DNA of 8,043 nucleotides from JBCCRH01 sp039208045 (GCA_039208045.1 JBCCRH010000296.1:1-8043), one strand, 5' to 3'; shown: positions 1-6,328, numbered from the stretch's first letter. Notes: generated by a model not told the origin, from the sequence alone. Numbers and translations: made by a program.

Positions 1-1
1 G

Positions 2-784
2 AAAGAACTGGCCGTGAAGGTTGGAGCAATCGCTCGCCAAGCCGGAGCGGCCATCATGGAAATTTATGACAATGAAGCGGACTTTGGTGTAGAAATCAAG
101 GGGGACGACTCGCCCCTCACCAAAGCTGATAAAGCTGCTAATACCGTCATTTGTGCTGGTTTAGAACAGTTGGAGCCGGTATTCCCAATCGTTTCGGAGG
201 AAAATGCCGCTATTCCTTATGAAGAGCGCCGTACGTTTACCTACAACTGGCTAGTGGATCCCTTGGATGGGACGAAGGAATTTATCAAGCGCAATGGCGA
301 CTTTACCGTCAATATTGCTTTGGTGCATGAAGGGTGCGTGGTGTTAGGCGTAGTTTATATCCCTGCTATAGATGGCTTGTACTGGGCCGTAAAAGGCGGT
401 GGCGCATTTCGCGAAAGCGAGGATGGACTGGTGGCACTACAAGCAGCTAGCTTTAGCCGCCAAGACGAAGGCCTCAAAGTGGTCTGCTCGCGCTCGCACC
501 TCAACGAAGCTACCCAGGCGTTCATCGATGCCTTGAACAAGCCGGACAAAGTGGCCAGAGGAAGCGCCCTAAAGTTCCTGATCCTAGCAGAAGGAGCAGC
601 GCACTACTACCCCCGCCTCGGCCCAACCATGGAGTGGGATACGGCGGCTGCGCAGATCGTTTTGGAAGAAGCAGGCGGTACGGTTACCTTGGAAGATGGC
701 GAAAGCCCATTACTGTACAATAAGGAGAATTTGTTAAATCCATTTTTTATAGCGAAGGGAAGGGAGGGGGAGAGTTTTGGATGA
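2..784 (+). CDS. cysQ: 3'(2'),5'-bisphosphate nucleotidase CysQ, 5'-truncated by the window edge
   Basis: Removes the 3'-phosphate from 3'-phosphoadenosine 5'-phosphate (PAP), the by-product of PAPS reduction in sulfate assimilation; it belongs to the Mg2+-dependent, Li+-sensitive inositol monophosphatase superfamily. Numbering from the GTG at 14, the visible motifs are SPLTKAD (33-39), the metal-binding SEEN (61-64), DPLDGTKEF (82-90), SRSH (159-162), GSALKF (183-188) and GPTMEWDTAA (203-212). DPLDGTKEF followed by IKRNGDFTVNIAL is typical of CysQ rather than of generic inositol phosphatases. The frame stays open through codons K-E-L-A before the GTG, and these residues fit the N-terminal helix of the family, so the true start probably lies a few codons left of the window. 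Apart from that, length (about 256 residues) is normal. The last residues (AKGREGESFG) run past the usual family end, and the TGA stop sits in the first unit of the repeat-built spacer that follows. Family assignment is firm; substrate preference is inferred. Confidence 0.93.
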   Translation, partial: KELAVKVGAIARQAGAAIMEIYDNEADFGVEIKGDDSPLTKADKAANTVICAGLEQLEPVFPIVSEENAAIPYEERRTFTYNWLVDPLDGTKEFIKRNGDFTVNIALVHEGCVVLGVVYIPAIDGLYWAVKGGGAFRESEDGLVALQAASFSRQDEGLKVVCSRSHLNEATQAFIDALNKPDKVARGSALKFLILAEGAAHYYPRLGPTMEWDTAAAQIVLEEAGGTVTLEDGESPLLYNKENLLNPFFIAKGREGESFG

Positions 785-931
785 CGGGTTTTGGGTGACG
801 GATGACGGATGATGAGTTGCGAACGATTTTTATACATTTCACTCGTAATCTAAAACCCGTCACTCATCACTCGTAACCTGTAACTCATCACCCAAAACCC
901 AAAATCCGTCACCCGTCCCCCACCCGTCCCC
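775..931. repeat. Repeat-built intergenic spacer with long imperfect inverted symmetry
   Basis: The spacer between cysQ and the glycosyltransferase is assembled from a few short words. The left half (775-825) is G-rich on the plus strand: gatgacgg at 780-787 and 801-808, gtgacgg at 795-801, and gatgagtt at 811-818. The right half (841-931) carries their complements: ccgtcac at 857-863 and 906-912, actcatcac at 862-870 and 883-891, actcgtaa at 841-848 and 869-876, and aaaaccc at 852-858 and 894-900. A perfect 13-bp inverted repeat pairs gggttttgggtga (786-798) with tcacccaaaaccc (888-900), and gatgagtt (811-818) pairs with aactcatc (882-889). The centre (821-840) is AT-rich and includes TACATTTC (833-840), one mismatch from a Bacteroidota -7 element but without a well-placed -33 box. 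A large hairpin or cruciform could form. It could be a dispersed repeat family; that is inference from one copy. Confidence 0.75.
910..931 (+). repeat. Perfect tandem duplication of an 11-bp C-rich unit before the glycosyltransferase start
   Basis: The unit cacccgtcccc occurs twice in direct succession (910-920 and 921-931), ending 2 bp before the ATG at 934. It occupies exactly the place where a ribosome binding site would be, and contains nothing resembling a Shine-Dalgarno sequence or the A-rich leader common in this phylum. The copy number could vary by slippage, which would change the leader but not the reading frame. Confidence 0.8.
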
Positions 932-933
932 AC

Positions 934-1686
934 ATGGCACTAAGCGTAATCATTACAACCTACAACGAAGAAGACAACATCCGAGGCGTGCTGGAAACGG
1001 TGCAATGGGCGGATGAGATCATGGTCGTTGATTCCTTTAGCACAGATGCTACAGTAGCGATTGCGAAGGAGTACACGGATTTTGTGGTGCAGCGGGCCTA
1101 CCAGGGACCTGCCGATCAGAAAAACTGGGCGATTCCTCAGGTGGCGCATCCGTGGATTTTGCTGCTGGACGCTGATGAGCGGGTGACGCCGGAGCTTCGG
1201 GCGGAGGTAGAGGGATATTTGGCAAAAGAGCAGGTGGAAGAGGATGCGTTTTGGATTGGGCGGCGTAATTTCTTCTTGGGGCAAGAGGTACGCTATAGTG
1301 GCTGGCAAGGCGACGCGGTGGTGCGCTTTTTTCGACGGGATCGGTGTCGCTATAATGAAAAGCAGGTACATGAGGAGATTGAGTTGGATGGCTTGAAGGT
1401 GGGGCGCTTGGGCGCAAAAATGATTCATAATACGTATAAGGATATGAGTCATTATTTGGATAAAGTGCGTCGGTATGCGAAATGGTCGGCGCAGGATTAT
1501 GCGGCGAAGACGAAGCGGGTGGGGGCGTATCACTTGCTGGGGAAGCCTATCTTTCGATTTTTTAAGCACTATGTGGTGCAGCAGGGGTTTCGCGATGGGC
1601 GCTTGGGGTTAATTCTATCGTTGATATTGGCGTGGAGTGTGTTTTTGCGGTATGTGTATTTGTTGGAGCAGCGTAAAAAGCCTTAA
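934..1686 (+). CDS. Family 2 glycosyltransferase, WaaE/KdtX-like
   Basis: An inverting GT-A fold glycosyltransferase of 250 residues, the usual size for the WaaE/KdtX (LPS-core beta-1,4-glucosyltransferase-like) group. The N-terminus has the nucleotide-sugar binding start VIITTYNEE (5-13) and VVDSFSTDAT (31-40); QKNWA is at 62-66; the metal-binding DAD of LLLDADERVTPEL is at 79-81; VHE, the likely catalytic-base region, is at 145-147. The C-terminal part has GFRDGRLG (218-225) followed by a hydrophobic segment (about 226-238) and a basic tail (EQRKKP), which suggests attachment to the inner face of the cytoplasmic membrane. It probably adds a hexose to a lipid-linked acceptor such as LPS core; donor and acceptor cannot be read from sequence. 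The ATG is the only reasonable start: the codons before it are C-rich repeat and the catalytic domain begins at once. A 149-bp spacer separates it from cysQ, so co-transcription is possible but not shown. Confidence 0.9.
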   Translation: MALSVIITTYNEEDNIRGVLETVQWADEIMVVDSFSTDATVAIAKEYTDFVVQRAYQGPADQKNWAIPQVAHPWILLLDADERVTPELRAEVEGYLAKEQVEEDAFWIGRRNFFLGQEVRYSGWQGDAVVRFFRRDRCRYNEKQVHEEIELDGLKVGRLGAKMIHNTYKDMSHYLDKVRRYAKWSAQDYAAKTKRVGAYHLLGKPIFRFFKHYVVQQGFRDGRLGLILSLILAWSVFLRYVYLLEQRKKP

Positions 1687-1724
1687 GTTACGCTCTTTAC
1701 AAGCCTTCTACAATTCCGTAACTT
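1685..1724. repeat. 8-bp inverted repeat spanning a promoter, possible operator
   Basis: aagttacg (1685-1692) and cgtaactt (1717-1724) are perfect reverse complements, 24 bp apart. The left arm includes the last two bases of the glycosyltransferase stop codon, and the right arm overlaps the candidate -7 element. There is no T-run after the right arm, so it is a poor intrinsic terminator. The placement over a promoter core would suit a dimeric repressor, but an 8-bp match could be chance. Confidence 0.35.
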
Positions 1725-1726
1725 TG
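1696..1726 (+). promoter_or_regulatory. Candidate Bacteroidota-type promoter for the 7TM gene
   Basis: TAACTTTG (1719-1726) is a perfect match to the Bacteroidota -7 consensus TAnnTTTG. TTTA (1696-1699), one mismatch from the -33 TTTG box, lies 19 bp upstream, inside the accepted spacing. Transcription would begin near 1733, leaving a leader of roughly 17 nt before the ATG at 1750. It would drive the 7TM gene and the overlapping lipoprotein gene. Based on consensus matching only. Confidence 0.5.
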
Positions 1727-1749
1727 AGGGGTCACCAAGTACTGTTTAC

Positions 1750-2517
1750 ATGTCCCAATACACCATTTTATTTTACTTGCTAATTTTCATTTTGGCAATT
1801 GGTGTGCTCCAAAGCATTTTCATTGGTGGTTTGTTTTTTTGGAAACGAACGGGGAGTAAGCGGGCCAATCAATTTTATGGGACGTTATTAATTACTATTG
1901 GGCTTACGCTACTGCATCATATTTTTGATATGACCCATTTTTATGAATCCTATCCACAGCTTTATTTTTTGCCGATCTATTTTACGTTGTCCCTGCCGAT
2001 GCTGTTTTTCTACGCTGTAAAATTCAATTTGTATCCTAGCTATCAGTTGCGGTGGACGGATATGAAACATTTTATTTTGCCTGTAGGGCAGTGGCTTTTC
2101 TTTGTGTATCTGTTTTTTACCACAGTGGATTATAAATCGGGAGTAGACCGGCATTTCTATAATCCTTTTTATGGTGCCTTCGAGCAGTTTTTATACCTCA
2201 CCACTTTTTATGCTTATATGTACTTTGCCTATCGCTACTTGAATGAACGACAGCGCAAAAGCACGGATAAAAAAGAACGGCCCAAGCTGCTTTATCTCCG
2301 AGCACTGCTGCGTATTTTCTTTGTACTCTTCTGTATTCATACGATCTTTGTGTTGGCTGATTTTTTTAGCTACGAACTACTTGATATTAACTTTCGAACC
2401 GTAAAAGCCTACGCAGCACTGATGGCACTTTCGTTTGCTGCTTTGGTATTTTGGTTGGGTATTTATGGTTTCCAAGTCTTATTTTGGGGCCGAAGAATCT
2501 TTAGCTTGTCCTCATGA
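1750..2517 (+). CDS. Seven-helix membrane protein, like the sensor part of membrane AraC-type regulators
   Basis: A 255-residue integral membrane protein with seven predicted helices at about 5-31, 40-60, 70-90, 106-126, 140-163, 183-206 and 218-246. A basic loop (RQRKSTDKKERPK, 167-179) lies between helices 5 and 6, and the charged segments suggest a cytoplasmic C-terminus. The first two helices and the loop between them (GVLQSIFIGGLFFWK, then GSKRAN and a second helix) resemble the N-terminal 7TM region of Bacteroidota regulators that carry a C-terminal AraC helix-turn-helix domain. Here the protein ends nine residues after the last helix (GRRIFSLSS), with no DNA-binding domain. The stop codon TGA (2515-2517) overlaps the ATG of the next gene, so the two are almost surely translationally coupled. 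The gene is more AT-rich than its neighbours, as expected for Phe/Leu/Tyr-rich membrane proteins. The topology call is firm; the family link is from recalled sequence style, and function is unknown. Confidence 0.8.
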   Translation: MSQYTILFYLLIFILAIGVLQSIFIGGLFFWKRTGSKRANQFYGTLLITIGLTLLHHIFDMTHFYESYPQLYFLPIYFTLSLPMLFFYAVKFNLYPSYQLRWTDMKHFILPVGQWLFFVYLFFTTVDYKSGVDRHFYNPFYGAFEQFLYLTTFYAYMYFAYRYLNERQRKSTDKKERPKLLYLRALLRIFFVLFCIHTIFVLADFFSYELLDINFRTVKAYAALMALSFAALVFWLGIYGFQVLFWGRRIFSLSS

Positions 2518-3134
2518 AATATTTTCCGCTTTTATTCCTACTCTGTACGTTTAGCGCCAGCTGTCAGCAGCAAATTCCTGTTGACGACATTGAGCAACTA
2601 CCTATATTTGCGGAAGCAGATGAAGCCTTTAAGGAGGTCTATAAACCATTGGATGGTAAATGGAAAGGAGATTTTCTGATTTATGAGGATACTGTAAGAG
2701 GTGGTATTGATGAAAATCGCTTGTATCAGCTCGATACGCTCAGCTTGAAGCACCCCAGCCTGAAACTGTCCAACAGCATCCAGGTAGAGCAGCAGTACGA
2801 GTCGCTATCGCCTTATTTCCAAACGGTAACAATTACTGACTTTTACCCGGATCAGTCCAAAACGGTGACCAGCAAAGGGGTGAATAAGGTGCAGGACGGT
2901 AAAATGTGGTGCGTGGTGCGCAAACCCGATGAGACGGTGATTCATGAGGGAAGTACCGATGGCCCCAGTACCATTATCTGGCAACGTGATTTAAAGGAAC
3001 CCACTCGGAAGGAGTATTTTTACGAAACGGTACGAGCAGATACCTACGAAATTATCGGCTGGGGCTATTATGATGGGGATGATGTGACGCAAATGCCTAA
3101 GTATTGGTTTTACGGGGCGTACAAGCGGCAGTAG
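2514..3134 (+). CDS. Hypothetical lipoprotein coupled to the 7TM gene
   Basis: A 206-residue exported protein that I do not recognise by name. The signal peptide MKYFPLLFLLCTFSASC ends in a lipobox (SASC, Cys17), followed by QQQ, with no Asp at +2; acidic DD follows at 24-25. This suggests outer-membrane anchoring, perhaps surface-exposed. The mature part has alternating hydrophobic/polar segments rich in Tyr, Trp, Asp and Thr, suggesting mostly beta structure. GKWKG (48-52) fits the G-x-W-x-G start of lipocalin/nitrobindin-like barrels, and the C-terminus (GWGYYDG at 182-188, then KYWFYGAYKR) could close a barrel; this fold is inference. It has two further cysteines (11, inside the signal peptide, and 133). 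The ATG overlaps the stop of the upstream membrane protein gene (ATGA, 2514-2517), there is no Shine-Dalgarno sequence, and expression probably depends on translation of the upstream gene. The coupling suggests the two products work together at the envelope. Confidence 0.8.
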   Translation: MKYFPLLFLLCTFSASCQQQIPVDDIEQLPIFAEADEAFKEVYKPLDGKWKGDFLIYEDTVRGGIDENRLYQLDTLSLKHPSLKLSNSIQVEQQYESLSPYFQTVTITDFYPDQSKTVTSKGVNKVQDGKMWCVVRKPDETVIHEGSTDGPSTIIWQRDLKEPTRKEYFYETVRADTYEIIGWGYYDGDDVTQMPKYWFYGAYKRQ

Positions 3135-3188
3135 AATACTATATGTTAGATAGGCTATATACTTTTAAAAACCATAAAATAGAATAAG

Positions 3189-3677
3189 ATGAAATTTAAA
3201 ATGTTCTTTTTTGTATCGATGAGCTTGCTCATGGCGGCGTGCCAAGACAGTGCCGCTGAAAAGGAGGCGAACAAAATTTTAGAACAAGCCGCTGCCATTC
3301 ATATGGAGGCCGTAAAAGTTGGGTCTGCTATTACACCCAAAATGGAAGAGCTCATTCAGCGCCGCAATAGCCTCAATGTGGAAGCGCGCGAATTGACGGA
3401 AGAAGAGTTAGCCTTTACCGCAAAAGTTGATGCTATAGAGCGTAGCTATCAATGGTATGAGGATAATCATGTAGAAGTGCCGGGCTTTGGCCACGAGGGG
3501 CATGACCACGACGATCACGAAGGACACGATCACGACCATGAAGGGCATGACCATGACCATGATCACGACCACGATCATGGACCAGAACTGAAGGTGCTAC
3601 CAGCCGATATGTTGCGTATCCAGGAGGAATTTCGCGATACTATTCTGTCGATTCAGAAGCGGGTAATGGCCATGTAG
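3189..3677 (+). CDS. Small lipoprotein with a His/Asp-rich putative metal-binding stretch
   Basis: A 162-residue lipoprotein: signal peptide MKFKMFFFVSMSLLMAAC with lipobox MAAC (Cys18). Residues 22-90 are a charged, probably helical region with KMEELIQRRNSLNVEARELT (51-70). Residues 102-131 contain 13 His and 10 Asp in EGHDHD-type units (EGHDHD at 103-108, 111-116 and 118-123, then a pure HD run to 130). The C-terminal helix (about 138-160) resumes the charged pattern. The His/Asp stretch should bind divalent metals such as Zn, Ni or Cu in the periplasm or at the cell surface. The flanking helical parts and the segment IERSYQWYEDNHVEVPG recall short Bacteroidota lipoproteins often mislabelled 'viral A-type inclusion protein'; I am not certain of that relation. 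The gene follows the previous one after 54 bp of AT-rich DNA, with an A-rich leader (aaaatagaataag) before the ATG, and ends in tandem stops (TAG TAA). It could be read from the upstream promoter or its own. Confidence 0.82.
   Translation: MKFKMFFFVSMSLLMAACQDSAAEKEANKILEQAAAIHMEAVKVGSAITPKMEELIQRRNSLNVEARELTEEELAFTAKVDAIERSYQWYEDNHVEVPGFGHEGHDHDDHEGHDHDHEGHDHDHDHDHDHGPELKVLPADMLRIQEEFRDTILSIQKRVMAM
3492..3581 (+). repeat. In-gene repeat coding for the His/Asp-rich stretch
   Basis: Ninety bases of irregular GAxGGxCAyGAyCAy-type units encode residues 102-131 of the small lipoprotein. His codons alternate between CAC and CAT, and Asp codons between GAC and GAT, so the DNA repeat is degenerate while the protein repeat is near perfect. 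This points to selection on the amino acids rather than recent slippage. Length may still vary between strains. Confidence 0.7.
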
Positions 3678-3683
3678 TAAATA

Positions 3684-3788
3684 GCTTTGCGAGCTTGGGT
3701 GCGTGAGCGATGTGAAATAGTGCCGCCGACTTTGTCGGAGGCAGACCGGAGGGCCGAGCGAATAGCGAGCTATGTAACGTAGCGACGT
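3684..3788. other. Structured GC-rich spacer before the convergent terminator
   Basis: No convincing gene lies here. A hairpin can form at 3722-3742: gcc pairs with ggc, ccgac (3726-3730) pairs with gtcgg (3734-3738) around a TTT loop, with one G/A mismatch. Downstream are recurrent gcga/cgag words (gagcgaatagcgagc, then acgtagcgacgta). cgagctt (3690-3696) is complementary to aagctcg (3813-3819) in the terminator loop. The composition is unlike the AT-rich leaders elsewhere in the window. It may be a dispersed palindromic element of REP type or the 3' untranslated part of the upstream transcript; one copy cannot decide this. Confidence 0.4.
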
Positions 3789-3835
3789 AAAATGATAAAC
3801 CCGCGAAGCTATAAGCTCGGCGGGTTTATCATTTT
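3789..3835. terminator. Strong bidirectional intrinsic terminator
   Basis: aaaatgataaacccgc (3789-3804) and gcgggtttatcatttt (3820-3835) form a perfect 16-bp stem, extendable by cgt/acg with one bulged T. The 15-nt loop can fold further through agct (3807-3810) and agct (3814-3817). The A-run on one side and T-run on the other give a U-tail in both directions. It lies 111 bp after the stop of the His-rich lipoprotein gene and 17 bp after the stop of the M1 peptidase gene, serving both convergent units. Confidence 0.9.
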
Positions 3836-3852
3836 TACGGCACGCCCAAAGT

Positions 3853-6219
3853 TTAAGGTTTCACTTCTTTGCCCATTGCCTTCTGCATGGGGTTCGCCTG
3901 TTTCTTCATCTTCGAACGCTTGTACACTTGGAAGCGACTCGGCACTTCATTAGCGGGCCAGTTGTTGTTGCTGGTATCAATATCCGCTGTTTCAGAGAAA
4001 GGGTCTAATACGACGCCCGTCACCTCTTTATCTTTTACAAATACCTTAGTGAATTTATCCTCATTTTTCCGCCAAATCTCTGCGGGGATACGCTCCACTT
4101 CTTTTGTGCCATCCTTGAAGGTCCACTCTAAGATGATCGGCATTACTAAGCCTCCTTTATTCGAAAAATAGAGCTCGTAGTAGTTATTATCGCCATACAG
4201 CTCTTTGCGTTCTTTTTCGGTGTAGCCTTCGGCATAGTTGATGCGAGTGACTGTAGTGACTGAATCTTCGGTTTCCCAAGGTTTGTAATCCGTATAGAAA
4301 TCTACCAAGTTGGGGTCTTCTTTGATTGCGAACTCTATCCCTTCTTCTCTATTGCGCTTTTGCGAAATATGCTCCATCGGCTTGCGCGCCTTATTAGTAT
4401 AGTCCCTTTCCTTGGGTTCTGGGCCATTGGCAACATCCACTTTATACCACTTCATGCTATCAATAGAAATGTCTACTGCATCAGTGGTGTAGAACCAACC
4501 TCTCCAAAACCAATCCAAGTCCACGGCACTAGCATCTTCTATGGTACGGAAAAAGTCGGCAGGACTGGGGTGCTTGAACGCCCAGCGCTGGCAATATTCC
4601 TTGAAGGCATAGTCAAATAGTTCTCTTCCCATGATCGTCTCACGCAACATATTCAAGCCAGTAGCTGGCTTCATGTAGGCATTACTGCCAAATCCCTTGA
4701 TGTTTTCGCTATTGGTCATGATAGGCTCTAAGCGATCTTTAGGTAAGCGCATGTAGCCGATAGCGCCTGATGCCATGCCTCGGCGAGAAGGGTAGTTGTT
4801 GTCAAACTCTTGCTCTGTCAAGAATTGCACGAAAGTATTAATCCCTTCATCCATCCACGTCCACTGGCGCTCATCGCTATTGATAATCATGGGGAAGTAG
4901 TTGTGCCCCACTTCGTGGATAATTACGCCGATGGCGCCGTACTTTGCTCGTTGAGTGTAGGTGCCATCTTCTGCTGCACGACCGTAGTTGAAGCAAATCA
5001 TCGGGTACTCCATGCCATTAGAAGCTTCTACCGAAATCGCAACCGGATAGGGGTAGGGGATGCCCGTATACTTTGAGTAGGTCTTTAATGTGTGGGCTAC
5101 CACTTTCGTGGAATAGCGGTTATAGATCGGGTACGATTCTTCTGGGTAATAGCTCATGCACATCACGCGCTTGCCCTCAGAGGTGATATGTGGGATAGCA
5201 TCCCAAACGAACTTGCGGCTTGCCGTCCAAGCAAAGTCGCGTACATTGTCTGCCTTGTAGATCCAAGTCTTGGTCTTTTTACTCTTCTTACGCTTCTCTG
5301 TTTTCTTTGCTTCATCTAGGGTGACGATCATGGTAGGTTCGGTGCCGGTATTCGCCTGTGCTTCTTTCCAGCGCTCGTATTGATCAGAAGTGAGTACGGT
5401 TGAATAGTTTAGACACTCACCAGTAGACCCCACTACATAGTCATCTGGAACCGTCATCTTCACCACGTAATTACCAAAAGTCAAGGCAAATTCTCCCCGA
5501 CCAGTAAACTGTTTATTTTGCCAGCCCTCCACATCGTCGTACACGCACATACGTGGGAACCACTGCGCAATAGTAAAGATATAGTTGTCGGTATCTTCAA
5601 AATACTCATAGCCACCACGACCATCCGCCAAGCCCATGCGATCGGAGATATAGTAGTTCCAGTCGATTTTAAAAGTGAATTTTTCACCAGCCTTAATGGG
5701 TGCAGGTACTTCCACGCGCATCATGGTCTTATTGATCATATACTTCAGCTCATTGCCATTACCATCTGTTACAGCTTCAATATTGTGACCATATTTATCG
5801 AGGTATTTCGCAGCTTCTAGATTTTTCATCGACCATTCGCCCATATTATCGCGGATCGAACTGGGGTTGAATTTGCGGCCATCGGCATCTGCTTTATGCT
5901 CATTTTCGTCGAGCTGTAGCCATAGATAGCGAAGGGTATTCGGTGACTGATTGTAGTAGGTAATTGTTTCAGTACCCCTCAATTGCAGTTCTTCGGTATC
6001 CAGGGTACACTCGATATCGTAGTCTGCCCGTTGTTGCCAGTAATCGGGACCGGGCGCACCATCGGGGCCACGGTAGGGGTTGGGTGTCGGCAAGGTAGTA
6101 CCCAGCTGTTCAAATTTGTTGGCGTGATTAGCATTGGGGTTGTTCTGCGCATCCATAGTAGGGGCACAATACAACAGCCCTGCCAATAGGGCCAACGGAA
6201 GGTAATTCTTCAAACTCAT
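3853..6219 (-). CDS. Exported M1-family zinc metallopeptidase
   Basis: A gluzincin of the M1 (aminopeptidase N / leukotriene A4 hydrolase) family, 788 residues from the chosen start. Residues 1-24 are a Sec signal peptide (MSLKNYLPLALLAGLLYCAP..), with likely cleavage before Gln25. An N-terminal beta domain (about 60-370, with GTETITYYNQ) precedes the catalytic domain. That domain has GMEYP (402-406), the counterpart of the GAMEN substrate motif with Tyr replacing Asn; HEVGH (435-439) as zinc ligands and catalytic Glu436; the third zinc ligand Glu458 in WMDEG; and the likely transition-state Tyr515 in YMKPATGLNML. The C-terminal part ends with DPFSETADIDTSNNNWP and a basic tail; no type IX secretion sorting domain is seen. 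It probably trims peptides in the periplasm, but activity and substrate are inferred. The frame opens 57 codons earlier at 6390, but that start would precede the signal peptide and overlap the promoter, so the ATG at 6219-6217 is preferred. A Lys-rich insertion lies at 305-318. Confidence 0.92.
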   Translation of the reverse strand: MSLKNYLPLALLAGLLYCAPTMDAQNNPNANHANKFEQLGTTLPTPNPYRGPDGAPGPDYWQQRADYDIECTLDTEELQLRGTETITYYNQSPNTLRYLWLQLDENEHKADADGRKFNPSSIRDNMGEWSMKNLEAAKYLDKYGHNIEAVTDGNGNELKYMINKTMMRVEVPAPIKAGEKFTFKIDWNYYISDRMGLADGRGGYEYFEDTDNYIFTIAQWFPRMCVYDDVEGWQNKQFTGRGEFALTFGNYVVKMTVPDDYVVGSTGECLNYSTVLTSDQYERWKEAQANTGTEPTMIVTLDEAKKTEKRKKSKKTKTWIYKADNVRDFAWTASRKFVWDAIPHITSEGKRVMCMSYYPEESYPIYNRYSTKVVAHTLKTYSKYTGIPYPYPVAISVEASNGMEYPMICFNYGRAAEDGTYTQRAKYGAIGVIIHEVGHNYFPMIINSDERQWTWMDEGINTFVQFLTEQEFDNNYPSRRGMASGAIGYMRLPKDRLEPIMTNSENIKGFGSNAYMKPATGLNMLRETIMGRELFDYAFKEYCQRWAFKHPSPADFFRTIEDASAVDLDWFWRGWFYTTDAVDISIDSMKWYKVDVANGPEPKERDYTNKARKPMEHISQKRNREEGIEFAIKEDPNLVDFYTDYKPWETEDSVTTVTRINYAEGYTEKERKELYGDNNYYELYFSNKGGLVMPIILEWTFKDGTKEVERIPAEIWRKNEDKFTKVFVKDKEVTGVVLDPFSETADIDTSNNNWPANEVPSRFQVYKRSKMKKQANPMQKAMGKEVKP

Positions 6220-6320
6220 TTTTAAGTCGCGATTTGATTTAGAGTAATTAAATGGTAATTGTGGTCGTGTTGTTTGGAAAATGCTGCTAAAATAGAGGAA
6301 AATAACCAGAAGTCGAAGGT

Positions 6321-6328
6321 CAAAACTA
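6321..6328 (-). promoter_or_regulatory. Candidate -7 promoter element for the M1 peptidase gene
   Basis: Read on the minus strand, TAGTTTTG is a perfect TAnnTTTG match. No good TTTG box is found at the -33 position, where the sequence is ATGACA within the hairpin loop of the preceding terminator. Transcription would start near 6314, leaving a leader of about 95 nt before the ATG at 6219. This location supports the shorter M1 start and separate transcription from aconitase. Confidence 0.45.

Noticed and set aside
14..16. GTG as the start of cysQ
   Set aside because: The upstream in-frame codons K-E-L-A match the family's N-terminal helix and no stop intervenes; the start probably lies outside the window.
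785..933. CRISPR-like array in the cysQ-glycosyltransferase spacer
   Set aside because: The units are 7-13 bp, occur in both orientations and lack regular spacers.
940..1569. 209-codon open frame on the minus strand inside the glycosyltransferase gene
   Set aside because: The plus-strand frame has clear GT2 motifs throughout; the antisense product is Pro/Arg/His/Leu-rich low-complexity sequence with no domain signs.
3160..3167. TACTTTTA as a -7 promoter element for the His-rich lipoprotein gene
   Set aside because: One mismatch to TAnnTTTG and no suitable -33 box at the right distance in a generally AT-rich spacer; chance match is likely.
3853..3960. Type IX secretion sorting domain at the C-terminus of the M1 peptidase
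   Set aside because: The end is a basic Lys/Met/Gln-rich tail without the beta-sandwich pattern or terminal motifs of such domains.
3869..6189. Several plus-strand open frames of 60-100 codons inside the M1 peptidase gene
   Set aside because: They are antisense to strongly conserved M1 coding sequence and show no family motif.
6150..6219. Lipoprotein signal in the M1 peptidase (LLYC)
   Set aside because: Tyr before the Cys does not fit a lipobox; a signal peptidase I site before Gln25 is more likely.
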